Assembly (NCBI RefSeq): GCF_900113835.1
Contig: NZ_FOQV01000001.1
Coordinates: 806,001 to 870,000 of the forward strand
DNA: 64,000 nt
Origin: Allobosea sp. OK403
Lineage (GTDB): Bacteria > Pseudomonadota > Alphaproteobacteria > Rhizobiales > Beijerinckiaceae
Reading direction: 5' to 3'
This document shows, in pieces, positions 35,550 through 45,401 of the stretch. The number at the start of each line of letters is the position of its first letter. Within the stretch, counting starts at the first letter, position 1. The position numbers and the translations under genes were made by a program. A model generated the notes under the pieces. It was given only the letters and a program-made list of their open reading frames with translations, made no database searches and had not been told where the DNA came from.

Positions 35550-37100
35550 CTATTGGCGCTCCTCTGCGGGCAGGGAGCTAAGCTCCAGCCAGTCGAATTC
35601 CGCTTCGACGCGTCGATAGGCGTCGTCGCCGATGGTACCGGCGTTGCGGAGCGCGTCGAGCGCGTCGCGCGCCACGGCCACCACGCGGCGGCGCAAATCA
35701 TTCTCCGGAGTATCGAGCGGGTCATGTCCGCGCTGGGCGAGGTTCAACGCCTCGCCATACTCGATGGAGAGGCGCTGAGCGGCAGGCGAGGCGTCGCGCT
35801 CCAGCTCCGTGATCGCGGCGCCGAGCGCGGCCTTACGCGCCAGGCGGAGTTCGGAATCCACGAACCCGTCCTTCGGCAGGCGCAACAGGATGAGGAGCGG
35901 GCGCAGCGTGACGCCCTGGATCACAAGGGTTCCCAGCACGACGACGAAGGCAGCGAGCTGGATGAAGTCGCGATAGGGAAAACCGGCGGGGAGAGCCATG
36001 GCGGCCGCCAGCGTGACGATGCCGCGCATGCCCGACCAGCCGATCACCAGACCTCCTTTCGCACTTGGCGGCGGCATCGTGGATGTGGCGGGTGGCGCCC
36101 CGAACAGCCGGTTCTTCCATTCCACCAGCATGTGGTGCGTCATCACCCAGGCGATGCGAACGGTGATCACTGTCGCCAGGACGGCAAGCGAGGCGCCGAG
36201 ATAGCGCAGGCGCTCGGCATCGCTGAGAGGCTCGAGGATAGGACGGATCTGCAGCCCGATCAGCGTAAACGCCAATACGTTCAACACGACGGTCGCCGTT
36301 TCCCAGATGGCGAAGGACGGCACGCGCAGCCGCGCCGGCATTGGCGGGCCCGACCGCCACGCCATCGTCAGCCCATAGACGACGATGGTCACGACCCCCG
36401 AAAGTCCGAGATGTTCAGCAAGGAGCCATATGCTGAAGGTCGAGACGAACTGGAAAATGACGGAGCTCGGCGCATCCTCGATGAGCCCGATCAATCGGCC
36501 GACCGGCCACACCAGCGCCCAGCCGACCAGCACGCTGCCGAAACTGACGAGGGCGAAGGTTGGCAGCGCATCCGTGACGGCGAAGCTGCCGGCCACGACG
36601 GCTCCCACGGCCAGCTTGTAGATCAGCAGCGCCGAGGCATCGTTGAGCAGGCTTTCGCCTTCCAGCACCATCCGGATGCGGTGCGGCGGATCCACTTGCT
36701 TCAGGACGGCCAGCGCCGCGACGGCGTCCGGCGGCGCGAGCAGCGCGCCGAGCGCGATCGCTGCGCCCCATGGGAAATCCGGAAAGATGGCGCGAACGAC
36801 AAGCGCGACGATCACTGTGGTGAGGCCAACGGCGGCCAGCACGAGAGACAGAATCGGCGCCCAGTTGGTTTGAAGATCGCGCAGCGAGGTATCATAGGCG
36901 GCATCGAGCAGCACGGGGGCGACGAAGAGGGCGAGGATGAGCTCCGGCGGCAGATCGAGCCGCGGCGCGCCCGGCAGGAACGCGACCGCGGCGCCCGCCA
37001 AGGCGAGGAGCGTCGGATAGGGGATGTTCAGCCGCTTCGCGACCACCGACAGGATCGTCGCTCCCAGCAGGAGCACAAGGATGGTCTCGAAGATGAGCAT
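35550..37100 (-). CDS. CPA1-family sodium/proton antiporter
   Basis: A 516-aa inner-membrane protein with about 12 transmembrane segments (residues 1-400) and a C-terminal cytoplasmic helical domain. It carries the CPA1 ion-site motif GALLAPPDAVAA and the second conserved segment EGESLLNDASALL. A later motif is GWSGMRGIVTLAAAMALP, typical of NhaP/YjcE-type exchangers. It probably exports Na+ (or K+) in exchange for protons. ATG 37100 is chosen because the protein starts MLIFETILVLLLGA, whereas the upstream extension to 37376 is hydrophilic and unrelated. It is a single gene convergent with kdgD. Confidence 0.93.
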   Translation of the reverse strand: MLIFETILVLLLGATILSVVAKRLNIPYPTLLALAGAAVAFLPGAPRLDLPPELILALFVAPVLLDAAYDTSLRDLQTNWAPILSLVLAAVGLTTVIVALVVRAIFPDFPWGAAIALGALLAPPDAVAALAVLKQVDPPHRIRMVLEGESLLNDASALLIYKLAVGAVVAGSFAVTDALPTFALVSFGSVLVGWALVWPVGRLIGLIEDAPSSVIFQFVSTFSIWLLAEHLGLSGVVTIVVYGLTMAWRSGPPMPARLRVPSFAIWETATVVLNVLAFTLIGLQIRPILEPLSDAERLRYLGASLAVLATVITVRIAWVMTHHMLVEWKNRLFGAPPATSTMPPPSAKGGLVIGWSGMRGIVTLAAAMALPAGFPYRDFIQLAAFVVVLGTLVIQGVTLRPLLILLRLPKDGFVDSELRLARKAALGAAITELERDASPAAQRLSIEYGEALNLAQRGHDPLDTPENDLRRRVVAVARDALDALRNAGTIGDDAYRRVEAEFDWLELSSLPAEERQ

Positions 37101-37287
37101 GGGGCGACGATCTTTTCCTGGGCGCTCCGAATGAACAGGAATACCGGGCTTTGGGTGAGGTCGCATACCCCTTTGCGTGCGCCTGCGAGGCTTTCGCTGA
37201 AGGAAGGCGCTGCGGCGGGCACAACTGTTTCCGTGCCGGTAGTCGTGAGCGCCTGCTCCATCGATCCGGCGCATGTCTCCTTGCCGA

Positions 37288-38292
37288 TCAGGTCTCCAGG
37301 GAGTGCGGCAACAGGATATCATCCGGCATCGTGCCGCCCCAGAGCGCGGTGAGCTGCTCGACGACCTTGGCGCCAAAATCGGGGTAGGGGATATGGACCG
37401 AGGTCAGCCAGGGCGCGATCCAGGCGTTGAGCGGATTGGCGTCGATGCCGATGAGCAGGCAGGTTTCAGGAATGGCGACACCGCGCTCGACGGCCAATCT
37501 GTAGGCGCCATAGGCCATCATGTCGCTGACGCAGAGCAGTCCTTTCGGCCAAGCCCCGGCGCTTGCCGCGACAAGGGCCCGCGCCGCGTCATAGCCGACC
37601 TGAAGATGCGACAATCCGGGAGCCGAGGCGCGCCGGATACGGTCGGCCTCGACACCGCGCGCGATCAGTCGCTCGACGAAACCGGCGACGCGCTCCGCCG
37701 TCGATGAGGAGCCCTGCGCGGGAAAGATCACGGCTGGTTCGGTGATCGCGCGCGTCAGGCAATAATCGGCGGCAGCAGCGCCCGCGGCGTGGTTGTCGAT
37801 GCCGACATAGGCGCCGCCCTCGGGATTGCGGCGACTGACGAAGACGATCGGCTCTCCGCGTGCGAGCGCGTCGCTGAGCGCCGGGCTCGTGACGGCGCTC
37901 ACCAGGACATAACCCTGCACCAGCTGCGAGCGCATGGCCTGCAGGTATTCGTCCTGCAGATCGGCGCGGTCATGCGTGTCGCACAGGATCATGACGTAGC
38001 CGGCCGCACGCAGCGCCGCTTCCGTCGACACTGCGATGGCGGCCATGGCCGGGTTGTCGAGGTTGGGGGCGAGCATCGCGATGACGCGGCTCTGGCGCCG
38101 GCGCAGCGCACGCCCGACATGGTTGGGCTGGTAGCCAAGCGCGACGACGGCCGCCTGTACGCGCATCACCGTCTGAGCCGAGGCCCGCCGCGTCTCGCCA
38201 TTCACGATCCGCGATACGGTGGCGACCGAAACCCCAGCCTCGGCGGCAACAGTCGCAAGCGAAACCTGGGCGGCAGACACGAATCTTTGCAT
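37288..38292 (-). CDS. LacI-family transcriptional repressor of the alpha-glucoside region
   Basis: A 334-aa regulator with an N-terminal LacI helix-turn-helix (VSLATVAAEAGVSVATVSRI, then VNGETRRAS and the hinge YQPNHVGRALRRRQS). The C-terminal domain is a periplasmic-binding-like sugar domain (MLAPNLDNPAMAAIAVSTEA to LIGIDANPLNAW). It is divergent from the sugar ABC operon, and a perfect AAACGTTT-centred palindrome lies in that operon's promoter, so it is likely the repressor of it. The start is uncertain: ATG 38292 gives the expected N-terminus; the frame extends to TTG 38349 through an 18-bp repeat encoding NRLEP twice. Confidence 0.92.
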   Translation of the reverse strand: MQRFVSAAQVSLATVAAEAGVSVATVSRIVNGETRRASAQTVMRVQAAVVALGYQPNHVGRALRRRQSRVIAMLAPNLDNPAMAAIAVSTEAALRAAGYVMILCDTHDRADLQDEYLQAMRSQLVQGYVLVSAVTSPALSDALARGEPIVFVSRRNPEGGAYVGIDNHAAGAAAADYCLTRAITEPAVIFPAQGSSSTAERVAGFVERLIARGVEADRIRRASAPGLSHLQVGYDAARALVAASAGAWPKGLLCVSDMMAYGAYRLAVERGVAIPETCLLIGIDANPLNAWIAPWLTSVHIPYPDFGAKVVEQLTALWGGTMPDDILLPHSLET

Positions 38293-38296
38293 CGGC

Positions 38297-38325
38297 TCCA
38301 ATCGATTCTCAGGTTCCAACCGATT
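38297..38325. repeat. 18-bp period direct repeat at the LacI-gene 5' end
   Basis: TCCAATCGATT (38297-38307) and TCCAACCGATT (38315-38325) are near-identical at an 18-bp spacing, just upstream of the proposed ATG of the LacI-type gene. Read in frame they would encode a duplicated NRLEP peptide. As DNA they could be regulatory half-sites. Confidence 0.55.
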
Positions 38326-38412
38326 TCCTGCCGGCAGGATGCGCCGCAAAGAACCTGCGCCAGCCTCCCGTCACAATCGAGACCTGTCTTTCAATGCCTC
38401 GTCGCGCCGCCG

Positions 38413-38441
38413 TTGACAAGTTAGGCAAACGTTTGCCTAAT
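38413..38441 (+). promoter_or_regulatory. Promoter with perfect LacI-type operator for the sugar ABC operon
   Basis: A consensus -35 box TTGACA (38413-38418) is followed at 38421-38440 by the perfect 20-bp palindrome TTAGGCAAACGTTTGCCTAA. Its AAACGTTT centre is typical of LacI/GalR-family operators. The palindrome fills the spacer and overlaps the likely -10 (CCTAAT at 38436-38441, 17-bp spacing), so bound repressor would block RNA polymerase. It is 54 bp before the binding-protein start and about 130 bp from the divergent LacI-type gene. Confidence 0.82.
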
Positions 38442-38494
38442 AGCCGCAAGGCATCCAGCTGAGATGCCAGGAACGATCCCGGGATGGAACGCAG

Positions 38495-39775
<1,281 letters not shown>

Positions 39776-39779
39776 CCCG

Positions 39780-40787
39780 GTGACGCCTCCGCTTTCCCTC
39801 CGCCGCAGTGCAGCACGCTGGCTCGGCCTGTTCGTCGCGGCGCTGATGCGGCTGGTCGATTGGCCGATGCGGTGGCTGCAGCGGCTGCTTGGCGAGCGCC
39901 GGATGGCCTATGTCTTCCTGCTGCCGAACCTGGTCTTCTTCTCGCTCTTCGTCTTCCTGCCGCTGATCATCAACGTCGTCTTCTCGGTGACGGGAGGGAC
40001 AGCCTTGTTCCCGTCGGAGCGGCCCTATGTCGGCGGCGGGCAGTACGCCTATCTCTTCGACTGCGACAGCTTCCTCGATCCCGGCTCGTGCCGGGAGGAC
40101 CATTTCTGGCGCGGCGTCGCCAATACGCTGCGCTTCACGACCTTCCAGGTCGTCGCCATGGTGCTGTTCTCGCTGGTCACCGCGGTGGTGCTCAACATGC
40201 GCATCCGCGGCCGCGGCTTCTTTCGCGCCGTCTATTTCTTCCCCGTCCTGCTCTCGCCCGTCGTGGTGGCGCTGATCTGGAAGTGGATCCTGCAGCGCGA
40301 CGGCCTGCTCAATGCCGGCCTCACCGCGCTCGGCGGCCAGAAGATCCTGTTCTTCATCGATCCGGGCTGGGCGATGTTCTGGGCGGTCTTCGTCTCGATC
40401 TGGGCCCATATGGGCTTCTACACGCTGATCCTGCTCGCCGGCCTCCAGGCAATACCCGCCGATCTCTACGAGGCGGCGGAAATGGATGCGACGCCGCGCT
40501 GGCGCGCCTTCTGGCGCATCACCTTGCCGCTGCTCTGGCCCAATCTCATCGTCGTCATCGTGCTGGCGCTGATCCGCGGCGTGCAGACCTTCGACGAGGT
40601 CTTCGTGCTGACAGGAGGCGGGCCGGGCACGGCGACGCTGATGGTCGTGCAGTACATCTACGAGACGGCATTCTCCAACCAGGTGCAGAATTTCGGGCTG
40701 GCAGCGGCAGCCTCGGTGGTGCTCGGCATCGTGCTGTTCGGGTTGACGCTGGCACAGCTCGCGGCCAGCCGCAGGAGGTCTGCATGA
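39780..40787 (+). CDS. ABC sugar permease, MalF type
   Basis: A 335-aa inner-membrane permease with six transmembrane segments after a basic N-terminus (first helix MAYVFLLPNLVFFSLFVFLP). The EAA loop that contacts the ATPase is EAAEMDATPRWRAFWRITLP. Short periplasmic loop CDSFLDPGSC has two cysteines. The GTG start at 39780 lies four bases after the binding-protein stop, and the stop overlaps the next gene by four bases (ATGA). A longer frame from 39675 would overlap the binding protein. Confidence 0.92.
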   Translation: MTPPLSLRRSAARWLGLFVAALMRLVDWPMRWLQRLLGERRMAYVFLLPNLVFFSLFVFLPLIINVVFSVTGGTALFPSERPYVGGGQYAYLFDCDSFLDPGSCREDHFWRGVANTLRFTTFQVVAMVLFSLVTAVVLNMRIRGRGFFRAVYFFPVLLSPVVVALIWKWILQRDGLLNAGLTALGGQKILFFIDPGWAMFWAVFVSIWAHMGFYTLILLAGLQAIPADLYEAAEMDATPRWRAFWRITLPLLWPNLIVVIVLALIRGVQTFDEVFVLTGGGPGTATLMVVQYIYETAFSNQVQNFGLAAAASVVLGIVLFGLTLAQLAASRRRSA

Positions 40788-41836
40788 ATCGTGTCGCGCG
40801 CCTGCTGCAGATCCGGCGCAAATCCGGGCGCTGGCATTGGACCGATATCGCCGCCTACAGCTATCTGGCGCTCGGCGTCGTGCTGATGTTCGGGCCCGTG
40901 CTCTGGCTCGTGCTGTCCTCCTTCAAGACGCAGGCCGGCTTGCTGGAATTCCCGCCTTCGCTGCTGCCGATGTCGCAGCGCGAGGTCGCGGTAGCGGGCT
41001 TTCCGCAGCCTTTGCCGCTCTTCAGCGTGACGCTCGATGACGGCTCGACCCGGGTCCTGGCCCAGGTCCGGCGCATCGGCATCGTCGCGCAGATGGTCGA
41101 TCCGGAAAGCCCGGCCCAGCAGTTCCGGATACCGATCGACAAGCGCACGCCGGTGCGCGAATTCAAGCTGGCGACGGAGAACTACACCGAGCCGCTCGAA
41201 CGCTTCGCCTTCACGCGCTTCCTCGGCAATTCGGTCTTCGTCACGGTGGTGGCGACGCTGATCACGCTGCTGATCAACTCGATGGCCGCCTATGCCCTCT
41301 CGATCTACGAGTTCAAGGGCAAGAACGCCGCGATGCTGATGGTGGTCGGCACGCTGATGATCCCGATCACCATCATCCTGGTGCCGGTCTATCTGGTGAT
41401 CACCAAGCTCGGCCTGGTCAACTCGCTCTGGGCCGTGATCCTGCCGGGCGCCGCGACGCCGACCGGCGTCTTCCTGTTGCGGCAATACATGCTGACCCTG
41501 CCGCGCGACCTGATCGAGGCCGCGCGCATGGACAAGGCCTCGGAATGGCAGATCTATTGGCGCATCGTGATGCCGCTCGCCATGCCGGCGCTCGCCGTGC
41601 TCGCGATCTTCTCGATCATGTGGCGCTGGAACGAGTTCCTCTGGCCGCTCGCGGTCTTGACCAAGACCGAAGTCCATACGCTGCAGATCGGCCTCAACGC
41701 CTTCCAGGGCGAGCTGCAGACGCAATGGCACTATCTGCTCGCCATGACAGTGGCGACCCTGGCGCCTGTCGCGCTGGTCTTCGTCTTCCTGCAGCGCTTC
41801 ATCACCACCGGCATCGCCAATACGGGAATGAAATGA
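40784..41836 (+). CDS. ABC sugar permease, MalG type, with a periplasmic insertion
   Basis: A 350-aa permease. The first helix is about residues 23-46 ([20 protein letters not shown]) and the EAA loop is [20 protein letters not shown]. Between helices 1 and 2 there is an extra hydrophilic stretch of about 70 residues (roughly 64-132: [20 protein letters not shown] onward) that standard MalG (about 296 aa) lacks. Similar inserts occur in alpha-glucoside permeases of the AglG type. AGGAGG precedes the ATG, which overlaps the previous stop. It pairs with the MalF-type permease. Confidence 0.92.
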   Translation: MNRVARLLQIRRKSGRWHWTDIAAYSYLALGVVLMFGPVLWLVLSSFKTQAGLLEFPPSLLPMSQREVAVAGFPQPLPLFSVTLDDGSTRVLAQVRRIGIVAQMVDPESPAQQFRIPIDKRTPVREFKLATENYTEPLERFAFTRFLGNSVFVTVVATLITLLINSMAAYALSIYEFKGKNAAMLMVVGTLMIPITIILVPVYLVITKLGLVNSLWAVILPGAATPTGVFLLRQYMLTLPRDLIEAARMDKASEWQIYWRIVMPLAMPALAVLAIFSIMWRWNEFLWPLAVLTKTEVHTLQIGLNAFQGELQTQWHYLLAMTVATLAPVALVFVFLQRFITTGIANTGMK

Positions 41837-41852
41837 CCGGAACGGGTTCTCA

Positions 41853-42935
41853 ATGGCTGAACTGACGCTCAGCGGCATCACCAAATCCTTCGGCGCGACC
41901 ACCGTGATCCATGCTGTCGACCTGCATGTCGCGGATGGCGAATTCGTCGTCTTCGTCGGCCCGTCCGGCTGCGGCAAGTCGACCTTGCTGCGCATCATCG
42001 CCGGGCTGGAAGAGGTCACGACGGGGTCGATCGCGATCGACGGCGCCGACGTCACCGGGCGGCCGGCCTCCGAGCGCGGGCTTGCGATGGTGTTCCAGTC
42101 CTATGCGCTCTATCCGCATATGAGCGTCTACAAGAACATGGCCTTCGCGCTCGAGAATATGGGCCTGAAGGCGCCCGAGATCGATGCCAGGGTGCGTCGC
42201 GCCGCGGCTATGCTGCGCCTGACCGACTATCTCGAGCGCAAGCCCAAGGCGCTCTCGGGCGGGCAGCGGCAGCGCGTCGCCATCGGCCGCGCCATCGTGC
42301 GCGATCCGAAAATCTTCCTGTTCGACGAGCCCTTGTCGAATCTCGACGCCGAATTGCGCGTCGCCACCCGCAAGGAACTCGCCGGCCTGCATGCCGAACT
42401 CGGCGGCACGATGATCTATGTCACCCATGATCAGGTCGAGGCGATGACGCTGGCCGACCGTATCGTCGTGCTCCAAAGCGGACGCATCGAGCAGATCGGC
42501 ACCCCGCTCGAGCTCTACAACAGTCCTGACAACCTCTTCGTCGCCGGCTTCATCGGCTCGCCGCGCATGAACCTGTTGCCAGCCCGCGCCGCAGGACAGG
42601 GAGCCGTCGCGCTGGGGGAGGCGGGGCAAGAGGTGGAGCTGGGTCGCGAAACCGCGCTCCCGGCTGGAACCTCCGTGACCCTTGGCATCAGGCCGGAGCA
42701 CATCGCTCTTGCGGGGGAGGGCGAGGCGGGTCTCGCCATGACGGTCGAGCTCGTCGAGCGGCTCGGCGGGGAGAGCTATCTGTACGGCTCCGCTCCCGGG
42801 CTGCCCCAGATCACCGTGCGGCTGGACGGGCAGACGAGCCATGGTCGTGGCGACCGCGTCGCCCTGCGTTTCGCGCCGGCGCATCTGCATCTGTTCGACG
42901 CGGCCGGCAAAGCTCTGCGGCCCGACCGAGCCTGA
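41853..42935 (+). CDS. ABC sugar transporter ATPase (MalK/UgpC type)
   Basis: A 360-aa ATP-binding subunit. The nucleotide domain has Walker [10 protein letters not shown] (residues 36-44), Q-loop [10 protein letters not shown], signature LSGGQ (134-138), Walker B IFLFDEP (154-160) and switch-loop THD. The C-terminal TOBE domain (from about 235) is typical of MalK/UgpC proteins that couple import to regulation. It lies 16 bp after the MalG-type permease and would energise it. Confidence 0.95.
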   Translation: MAELTLSGITKSFGATTVIHAVDLHVADGEFVVFVGPSGCGKSTLLRIIAGLEEVTTGSIAIDGADVTGRPASERGLAMVFQSYALYPHMSVYKNMAFALENMGLKAPEIDARVRRAAAMLRLTDYLERKPKALSGGQRQRVAIGRAIVRDPKIFLFDEPLSNLDAELRVATRKELAGLHAELGGTMIYVTHDQVEAMTLADRIVVLQSGRIEQIGTPLELYNSPDNLFVAGFIGSPRMNLLPARAAGQGAVALGEAGQEVELGRETALPAGTSVTLGIRPEHIALAGEGEAGLAMTVELVERLGGESYLYGSAPGLPQITVRLDGQTSHGRGDRVALRFAPAHLHLFDAAGKALRPDRA

Positions 42936-42996
42936 ACGCCGCCGCGCAAACCCTCATTCTCATACCTGCTCATATCTGTCCTTCTGGAGCCCCGCG

Positions 42997-45282
42997 ATGA
43001 AAGCCCTGACGCTAGGCCGCTATATCGGCCGCGATGGAGAAGCCGCCCTGTTCGATGTCGGACTCGGCAACACCATCGCCGTTCGCATTCTCGAAGGCGA
43101 TATCGGCCGGGTCACATTGAAGCCGCAGGACGGCTATCGGCTCGACCGCGGCTGGTCGATCGCGCCCGGAGGGCTGGAGCCGTCCTATGAAGGGCGCCAA
43201 CGCGACGATCTGTCCGGCTTCGCGAACCCTCAGGCCAGCGTCACAGAGGGCGAGGGCAGGGTGGTGCTCTCAGCCGGCAGCCTTTCCGCCGAGATCACGC
43301 TCGAGCCCTTCGGCATTGCCTGGTGCCGCGACGGCGAGGAGACCCCGTTCCTGCGCGACCGGCCGACCCAGGCCTATCTCGCGTCGCCTCGCACCGGCGC
43401 CGTCGCGCATTACATGGCGCGCGATTATCACGAGCGGCATTATGGCCTCGGCGACAAGGCCGGCCCGCTCGACCGCACCGGCCGACGCTTCGCCATCGAT
43501 GCTGTCGACCCTTGCGGTTTTGATGCCGAGCTCAGCGACCCGCTCTACAAGATGCTGCCCTTCTTCATCGTCGACGGCCCGCAGGGCGCCCATGGCGTGT
43601 TCTACGACAACCTCGCCACCGGCTCTGTTGATCTCGGCTGCACGCTCGATAATTATCACGGCCTGTTCCGCTCCTGGCGCGGCGACGATGGCGACCTCGA
43701 CTATTATGTCCTGGCCGGCCCGACCGTGCCGGCGGTGACGCGCCGCTTCTCCTGGCTCACCGGCGGGCAGGCCTTTGCGCCGCGCTGGTCCTTCGGCTTC
43801 GGCGTGACGTCCATGGCGATCGCCGATGCGCCTGATGCCGATGCCCGCATCAGCGATTTCATCGGCAAATGCGAGACACACCGCATTCCCTGCGACAGCT
43901 TCCATTTCGGCTCGGGCTACACGCAGATCGGCCATCGCCGCTACGCCTTCAACTGGAACCGCGACAAGTTTCCCGATCCCGCCGCGACGATGGCGCGGCT
44001 GAAACAGGCGGGCCTGCAGCCGGTCGCCAATCTAAAACCCTGCCTGCTTGACGACCATCCACGGCTCCAGGAAGCGCTGGACCAGGGCATACTGGTGAAG
44101 GACGGCAAGACCGGGGAGCCGGCGGTCGCGCAGTTCTGGGATGGCCTCGGCTTCCACATCGACTTCACCAATCCTGCCGGACGAGCCTGGTGGCGCAATG
44201 GCATCGAGACCGCGCTGCTCGATTACGGCTTCACCACCGTCTGGAACGACAACAACGAATACGAGATCTGGGATGAGGACGCGCTTTGCCATGGCGATGG
44301 CCGCCCATTCCGGCAGGCCCTGGCCCGCCCGGCTCATGCGCTGCTGATGACCAAGCTCTCCTACGAGGCGCAAGCCGCGCGCGAGCCCGGCAAGCGGCAA
44401 TATTCGGTGACGCGCGGCGGCGGCGCCGGTATTGCCCGCTACAGCCAGACCTGGTCCGGCGACAACGAGACCGCCTGGAAGACGCTGCGCTACAATCTCA
44501 CCCAGGGGCTCAATATGAGCCTGTCGGGCATGTTCAGCATCGGCCATGACGTCGGCGGCTTCCACGGGCCGACGCCCGGTCCCGAGCTGTTCGTGCGCTT
44601 CAACGAGTTCTGCGCGCTCTGGCCGCGCATGGTGATGAACTCCTGGAACGATGACGGTGTCGTCAACCTGCCCTGGATGTATCCGCAGGTGGTCCCGCAG
44701 GTGCGCGAGGCGATTGGCCTGCGCTACCGGCTGATGCCTTATCTCTATACCCAGATGTGGCGCGCCAGCCGCGACAACGAGCCCGCCGTGCGCCCGCTCT
44801 TCTACGATTTCCCCGATGATCCGGCAGTGCGCGGTATCGATGACGCCTTCATGCTCGGCCCCGACATCCTGGTCGCGCCGGTGCTGGAGGAGGGCGCGAC
44901 ACAGCGCGAGGTCAGCCTGCCCAGCCATCCCGGCGGCTGGTATGACTGGCATGGCGGCCAGCATTATCGCGGCGGTGGCGTGGTCAGCGTCGAAGCACCG
45001 CTTGGGCGCCTGCCGATCTTCGTTCGTGCCGGCGCCATCATTCCAGTCGGCGATGCCGAGCGGTTGAGCCCGGTGCGGGAGCTGCTTGCCTTCGGCGCAG
45101 ATACGGACGCGCGCGGCGAGCTTTACGAAGATGATGGCGAGACCACCGGCTGGCACGACGGCAGCGGCCTGCTCAGGAGCTTCTCGATCAAGGACGGCGT
45201 TCTCTCGGTCCGCAGCGAAGGCCGGCATCACCCCGGCCTCGAGACGATCCCGCTGCGGAGCATGGGCGAGGCACAGCCTTAA
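42997..45282 (+). CDS. Glycoside hydrolase family 31 alpha-glucosidase
   Basis: A 761-aa cytoplasmic (no signal peptide) retaining glycosidase. The GH31 catalytic barrel has the nucleophile Asp418 in TVWNDNNEYEIW and the acid/base Asp489 in TWSGDNETAW. The start of the barrel is FGFGVTSMAIADAPDADARI and the HYGLGDKAGPLDRTGRRF N-terminal domain motif is family-typical. The C-terminal beta-sandwiches end after GELYEDDGET. It is the last gene of the sugar ABC operon, so it probably hydrolyses the imported disaccharide inside the cell. The exact linkage and sugar (glucose or another alpha-hexoside/xyloside) cannot be told. Confidence 0.93.
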   Translation: MKALTLGRYIGRDGEAALFDVGLGNTIAVRILEGDIGRVTLKPQDGYRLDRGWSIAPGGLEPSYEGRQRDDLSGFANPQASVTEGEGRVVLSAGSLSAEITLEPFGIAWCRDGEETPFLRDRPTQAYLASPRTGAVAHYMARDYHERHYGLGDKAGPLDRTGRRFAIDAVDPCGFDAELSDPLYKMLPFFIVDGPQGAHGVFYDNLATGSVDLGCTLDNYHGLFRSWRGDDGDLDYYVLAGPTVPAVTRRFSWLTGGQAFAPRWSFGFGVTSMAIADAPDADARISDFIGKCETHRIPCDSFHFGSGYTQIGHRRYAFNWNRDKFPDPAATMARLKQAGLQPVANLKPCLLDDHPRLQEALDQGILVKDGKTGEPAVAQFWDGLGFHIDFTNPAGRAWWRNGIETALLDYGFTTVWNDNNEYEIWDEDALCHGDGRPFRQALARPAHALLMTKLSYEAQAAREPGKRQYSVTRGGGAGIARYSQTWSGDNETAWKTLRYNLTQGLNMSLSGMFSIGHDVGGFHGPTPGPELFVRFNEFCALWPRMVMNSWNDDGVVNLPWMYPQVVPQVREAIGLRYRLMPYLYTQMWRASRDNEPAVRPLFYDFPDDPAVRGIDDAFMLGPDILVAPVLEEGATQREVSLPSHPGGWYDWHGGQHYRGGGVVSVEAPLGRLPIFVRAGAIIPVGDAERLSPVRELLAFGADTDARGELYEDDGETTGWHDGSGLLRSFSIKDGVLSVRSEGRHHPGLETIPLRSMGEAQP

Positions 45283-45300
45283 GCTGCTTGCCCCGTTGCT

Positions 45301-45316
45301 ATAACCCTGCGGAATA
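45301..45316. promoter_or_regulatory. Candidate LysR-box motif, copy 1
   Basis: ATAACCCTGCGGAATA lies 86 bp before the start of the binding-protein gene at 45402. It matches ATAACCCTGGAGAATA at 49233-49248 in 14 of 16 positions, in the same orientation. It contains T-N11-A spacing (45302 to 45314). The likely binder is the LysR protein encoded at 48312-49229. Confidence 0.6.
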
Positions 45317-45347
45317 ATCCATCCCTGATTTCGACTTGGACAGCTTG

Positions 45348-45384
45348 GGATAGTCGCCCCCACTATTCCGTCCAAATAACGGAA
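45348..45384 (+). promoter_or_regulatory. Overlapping inverted repeats upstream of the family-5 binding protein
   Basis: GGATAGT (45348-45354) pairs with ACTATTCC (45362-45369). TTCCGT (45366-45371) pairs with ACGGAA (45379-45384). The two hairpins share TTCC and so exclude each other in RNA. They end 17 bases before the ATG. An operator or a switching leader is possible, and both are speculative. Confidence 0.4.
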
Positions 45385-45401
45385 AACGAGGGGATCGAAC
45401 G

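Noticed and set aside
35469..37352. 627-codon open frame on the plus strand opposite the antiporter
   Set aside because: It is the antisense shadow of a clear CPA1 antiporter in high-GC DNA. Its translation is rich in Arg, Gln, His and Asp with no domain.
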